Of a DNA stretch of 7,272 nt, positions 5,167 to 7,272 are shown one piece after another. The stretch's first letter is position 1. Every line of letters begins with the position of its first letter. This DNA comes from UBA1206 sp045600105. GTDB lineage: Bacteria; Bacillota; Clostridia; Oscillospirales; CAG-382. The position numbers were made by a program, and so were the translations under genes. The notes beneath the pieces are model-generated. The model searched no databases, had not been told where the DNA came from, and worked only from the letters and a program-made list of their open reading frames with translations. The DNA is taken from the NCBI GenBank assembly GCA_045600105.1, contig JAZRXG010000047.1:1-7272 (forward strand), in the 5' to 3' direction.

Positions 5167-7116
5167 ATGAACAACTTCAAGAAACGACTTTCACTGTTTT
5201 TGGCGTGTCTGCTTCTGCTTCTCGGCAGCTGCAGCGTAGAGATCCCCTATGAAACCAGCGGGGAGAATTCCGCCGAAAATTCTTACACGGAAATAAGCGT
5301 ATCGGCAAGCCCGAGTTCGGATCCTTCGTCGGATGAAACATCCGAGGAGTCGGTCCGGACGATCTCTTCGGAAGAACCCACGGTATCCGAGCCATCGTCC
5401 GAAGCCGGCACCGAATCTTCGGAAGAACCGGTCAGCGAGGAGCCTTCGGAAGGATCGTCCGAAGAAATATCCGAGGAATCCTCCGAAGAAATATCCGAGA
5501 TCCCTTCTGAGGAACCGTCTGAGGAACCGAGCGAGGAACCGTCTGAAGAGCCTTCGGAAGAATCGTCCGAAGTGCCTCCCAAAAAAGAGGTCCACGTATA
5601 CGAGGTTCCCTACGTGAGCGGCGTTCACGTCAAGTATTACGACGACGCGCTGACTCCCGGCGGAAAATTCCCCGAAACGGTCAGCCGCAAATATATCCAC
5701 AGCGAAAAGAACACGATCGAGATACACGGCAACATCGACGTCATCTCCAAGGACTGCATCACCTATATCAAGCACATAGTCGACAACTTCGGTCACGACA
5801 TTTCCATCGTCATGTACAAGCTCGACGGCTCGCTTTCGGTGACCTACAACTCCGACGCCGCTTACTTCTCCGCCTGCACCATCAAGGCACCGTATATCCT
5901 CGTGCTCTGCCGCTACCTTGATTCCATCAACTACGACGAAAACACGCTGATCGAATACAAGGAAAAGCACTATAAGGAAGGCACCGGAAACATCAAGTTT
6001 GCCGAATACGGCACCAAATATACCGTCAAGTATCTTATCGAGCAGGCTCTCAACATCAGCGACAACGTTGCGTACTATATGCTCATCGATACATTCGGCA
6101 ATGACAGATACAACAATTACATGGAAAGCATCGGGTGCAATTCCCTTACCAAGTGGGGAATGTTCTCCGCGCTTGCGAAGCCCGAGGATTTCGTGGTCGC
6201 CTGGAATGAAATTTATAAATATTTCCAGACCGGAACGAAATATTCCAAGATAATGAAGAACGCCTGCACCAATTCCCCCTACGCCTACGCCTGTGCCGAC
6301 GTTTCCGCCTGGAACTGCTCGCACAAGTCCGGCGACAACCTTGACCCCGAGAAACCCGTCTGCTGCGACGCCTGCATAGTCTGGAAGGGCACTCCTTACA
6401 TCCTCGTTCTGTTCTCCAGAACGCAGCGTATCGAAAACGATACATACAATACCCTTCATACCATCGCCGATCTGTTCCATTACACGATAACCGAAAACCG
6501 TCACTACCTTGCCGAAGACGCCTGGGTCGATTCCAACGGCAGCGGACTCAGGCTCCGCTACTTCCCCGGTTCTCCCGAGGGACATCTGATCCTTGAAGAC
6601 GGCGACAAAGTCAACGTGCTTACCGTCAACGAAGACTGGGCGTACGTCCAGTACGGCAATCTTTACGGATACGTCAAATCGAAGTATGTATTCGGTGCCG
6701 ACGGTCATTCGATGCTTTACAAGTATTCATACAAACCGCAGAAGGAAGAAGTTCACGTCATTCCCAAGAGCAAAGACGTTCCGCCGGAGCCGTCCGAAGA
6801 ACCTTCCGAGGAGCCTTCAAAGGAACCCGTCAGCGAAGAGCCAAGCGAGGAACCGAGTGAGGAGCCGAGCATAGAGCCTGTCAGTGAAGAGCCGAGCGAA
6901 GAACCTTCCGCAGAGCCGATAAGCGAAGAGCCGAGTGAGGAACCTTCGGAAGAGCCGAGCGAAGAAGCCTCGGAAGAACCGAGTGAAGAACCGAGCGAGG
7001 TTTCCGAAGAGAGCTCTGACATCGAAGAGCCTTCGTCGGAGGAAGTTTCCGAAACGGTCTCCGAAGAGCTCCCGGTAGAAGCTTCAGCGGAAGCAAGCGA
7101 ACAGACCGAAGAATAA
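5167..7116 (+). CDS. Lipoprotein with class A beta-lactamase/PBP-like domain (Cys in place of catalytic Ser), SH3b domain and Ser-Glu-Pro linkers
   Basis: A 649-residue exported lipoprotein. Residues 1-21 are a signal peptide (KKR, then a Leu-rich core) ending in lipobox LGSC with the lipidated Cys22. Residues 23-138 are a Ser/Glu/Pro-rich linker. From about 190 to 445 lies a domain of the class A beta-lactamase/transpeptidase-like fold: the SxxK motif reads Cys237-Thr-Ile-Lys240 (context YFSACTIKAPYIL), followed by SDN at 298-300 and HKSG at 386-389. No ExxLN deacylation motif is visible between SDN and KSG, so beta-lactamase activity is doubtful. Residues about 453-510 form a bacterial SH3 domain (LRLRYFPGS, then DWAYVQYGNLYGYVKSKYV), usually a cell-wall ligand binder. 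Residues 539-649 are a second SEEP-type linker without a sortase motif. Beyond the lipobox there are ten Cys, six of them within 367-403. Start chosen from the ribosome binding site and promoter. Monocistronic, ended by a hairpin. Substrate unknown: a cell-wall hydrolase or transpeptidase using Cys, or a binding protein. Confidence 0.88.
   Translation: MNNFKKRLSLFLACLLLLLGSCSVEIPYETSGENSAENSYTEISVSASPSSDPSSDETSEESVRTISSEEPTVSEPSSEAGTESSEEPVSEEPSEGSSEEISEESSEEISEIPSEEPSEEPSEEPSEEPSEESSEVPPKKEVHVYEVPYVSGVHVKYYDDALTPGGKFPETVSRKYIHSEKNTIEIHGNIDVISKDCITYIKHIVDNFGHDISIVMYKLDGSLSVTYNSDAAYFSACTIKAPYILVLCRYLDSINYDENTLIEYKEKHYKEGTGNIKFAEYGTKYTVKYLIEQALNISDNVAYYMLIDTFGNDRYNNYMESIGCNSLTKWGMFSALAKPEDFVVAWNEIYKYFQTGTKYSKIMKNACTNSPYAYACADVSAWNCSHKSGDNLDPEKPVCCDACIVWKGTPYILVLFSRTQRIENDTYNTLHTIADLFHYTITENRHYLAEDAWVDSNGSGLRLRYFPGSPEGHLILEDGDKVNVLTVNEDWAYVQYGNLYGYVKSKYVFGADGHSMLYKYSYKPQKEEVHVIPKSKDVPPEPSEEPSEEPSKEPVSEEPSEEPSEEPSIEPVSEEPSEEPSAEPISEEPSEEPSEEPSEEASEEPSEEPSEVSEESSDIEEPSSEEVSETVSEELPVEASAEASEQTEE
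5305..5578 (+). repeat. N-terminal Ser/Glu/Pro low-complexity repeat tract
   Basis: In-frame degenerate 12-nt units encoding Ser-Glu-Glu-Pro and variants (SEES, SEEI). An exact 18-nt unit occurs at 5458-5475 and again at 5482-5499, period 24. Units at 5506-5553 follow a strict 12-nt period. Codons are mixed (TCT, AGC, TCG; GAA, GAG; CCG, CCT), which points to selection on the peptide, with local slippage creating the exact copies. The peptide is highly acidic and probably extended, holding the domain away from the membrane. Confidence 0.85.
6781..7110 (+). repeat. C-terminal Ser/Glu/Pro low-complexity repeat tract
   Basis: About 110 codons of degenerate 12-nt units (PSEEPSEEPS and variants such as EPVSEEPSEE and EPISEEPSEE), becoming irregular toward the end (VSEESSDIEE). 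It lies downstream of the SH3b domain and ends the protein. A longer-period pattern is visible: a PVSEEPSEEPS-type block recurs at intervals of about 17 residues. Confidence 0.85.
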
Positions 7117-7132
7117 TCACATAACAAAGCGA

Positions 7133-7173
7133 AGGGGCTGTAGCAAAACAATAATTGCTACAGCCTCTGTTTT
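7133..7173 (+). terminator. Intrinsic terminator after the lipoprotein gene
   Basis: A 14-bp stem with one G-T pair (7133-7146 with 7155-7168) and an 8-nt loop AACAATAA, followed by GTTTT. It starts 16 nt after the TAA stop. The core arm is GGCTGTAGCAA. Confidence 0.9.
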
Positions 7174-7272
7174 GATTGATAAGGATACGAAAAAAAGGCA
7201 AGAATTTCGCAGAAAAGGTGGATATTTCCAGAAAAAAGGCGAACAAACAAGGCATCCGCCGAAAACGACGCA
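7174..7272. other. Right end without a supported gene
   Basis: A purine-rich stretch on the plus strand with two similar AGAAAAAAGGC-type words. There is no plus-strand ATG and no ribosome binding site with a following open frame. A minus-strand frame starting at 7255 runs through the terminator and antisense to the lipoprotein gene and is not credible. Confidence 0.6.

Noticed and set aside
5305..5578. CRISPR array or non-coding tandem repeat
   Set aside because: The repeats are 12-nt, in frame and degenerate at synonymous positions inside an open gene, with no spacer-repeat pattern.
5191..6708. Long minus-strand open frame (505 codons) opposite the lipoprotein gene
   Set aside because: It is antisense to a protein with clear signal peptide and domains. 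Its openness follows from the rarity of TTA, CTA and TCA codons in the sense gene. It has no family motifs and is rich in low-complexity Phe/Arg and Val/Asp.
5167..7116. Annotation as an active class A beta-lactamase resistance gene
   Set aside because: The nucleophile is Cys, no ExxLN motif is visible, and the SH3b domain and long linkers suggest a wall-associated role.
6881..7255. Minus-strand open frame entering from the right end
   Set aside because: It crosses the terminator hairpin and continues antisense to the lipoprotein repeat tract, with no ribosome binding site at its start.

Overview
The window looks like chromosomal DNA from an anaerobic Bacillota bacterium, most likely a gut-type Clostridia or Oscillospiraceae-like lineage. 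Signs are strong purine-rich ribosome binding sites, sigma-A promoters with extended -10 boxes, a lipoprotein signal of Gram-positive type, and Ser-Glu-Glu-Pro linkers of the kind common in such genomes. Coding DNA is fairly GC-rich and the central intergenic region is mostly AT-rich. The exact taxon cannot be read from the sequence.

Left two thirds (105-4794, all minus strand): a five-gene 5-oxoproline (pyroglutamate) utilisation operon. In transcription order it runs: an NRAMP-superfamily transporter (YcsG-like), pxpA, pxpB, pxpC and a YcsI/D-glutamate-cyclase-family protein. The last four genes are packed with gaps of 14, 1 and 1 nt. The transporter is separated from pxpA by about 60 nt carrying a terminator-like hairpin. 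PxpABC together form the prokaryotic ATP-dependent 5-oxoprolinase, giving L-glutamate. The gene set matches the Bacillus subtilis ycsF-ycsG-ycsI-kipI-kipA cluster in a different order, and no kipR-type regulator is in the window. The transporter lacks the metal-binding residues of true NRAMPs, so it may import an organic substrate such as 5-oxoproline.

Centre (4795-5166): a divergent regulatory region with one good promoter for each side and a short GC-rich patch dense in inverted repeats.

Right (5167-7116, plus strand): a secreted lipoprotein with a class A beta-lactamase/PBP-like domain and a bacterial SH3 domain, flanked on both sides by long Ser/Glu/Pro repeat linkers. Its SxxK nucleophile position reads CxxK, it has SDN and KSG motifs, it has no evident ExxLN deacylation motif, and it is unusually cysteine-rich. 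This is the least described object in the window. A strong hairpin terminator follows it.

The two ends (1-104 and 7117-7272) hold no supported gene. The left end carries two tight hairpins that may be a dispersed repeat or the operon's 3' end structure.
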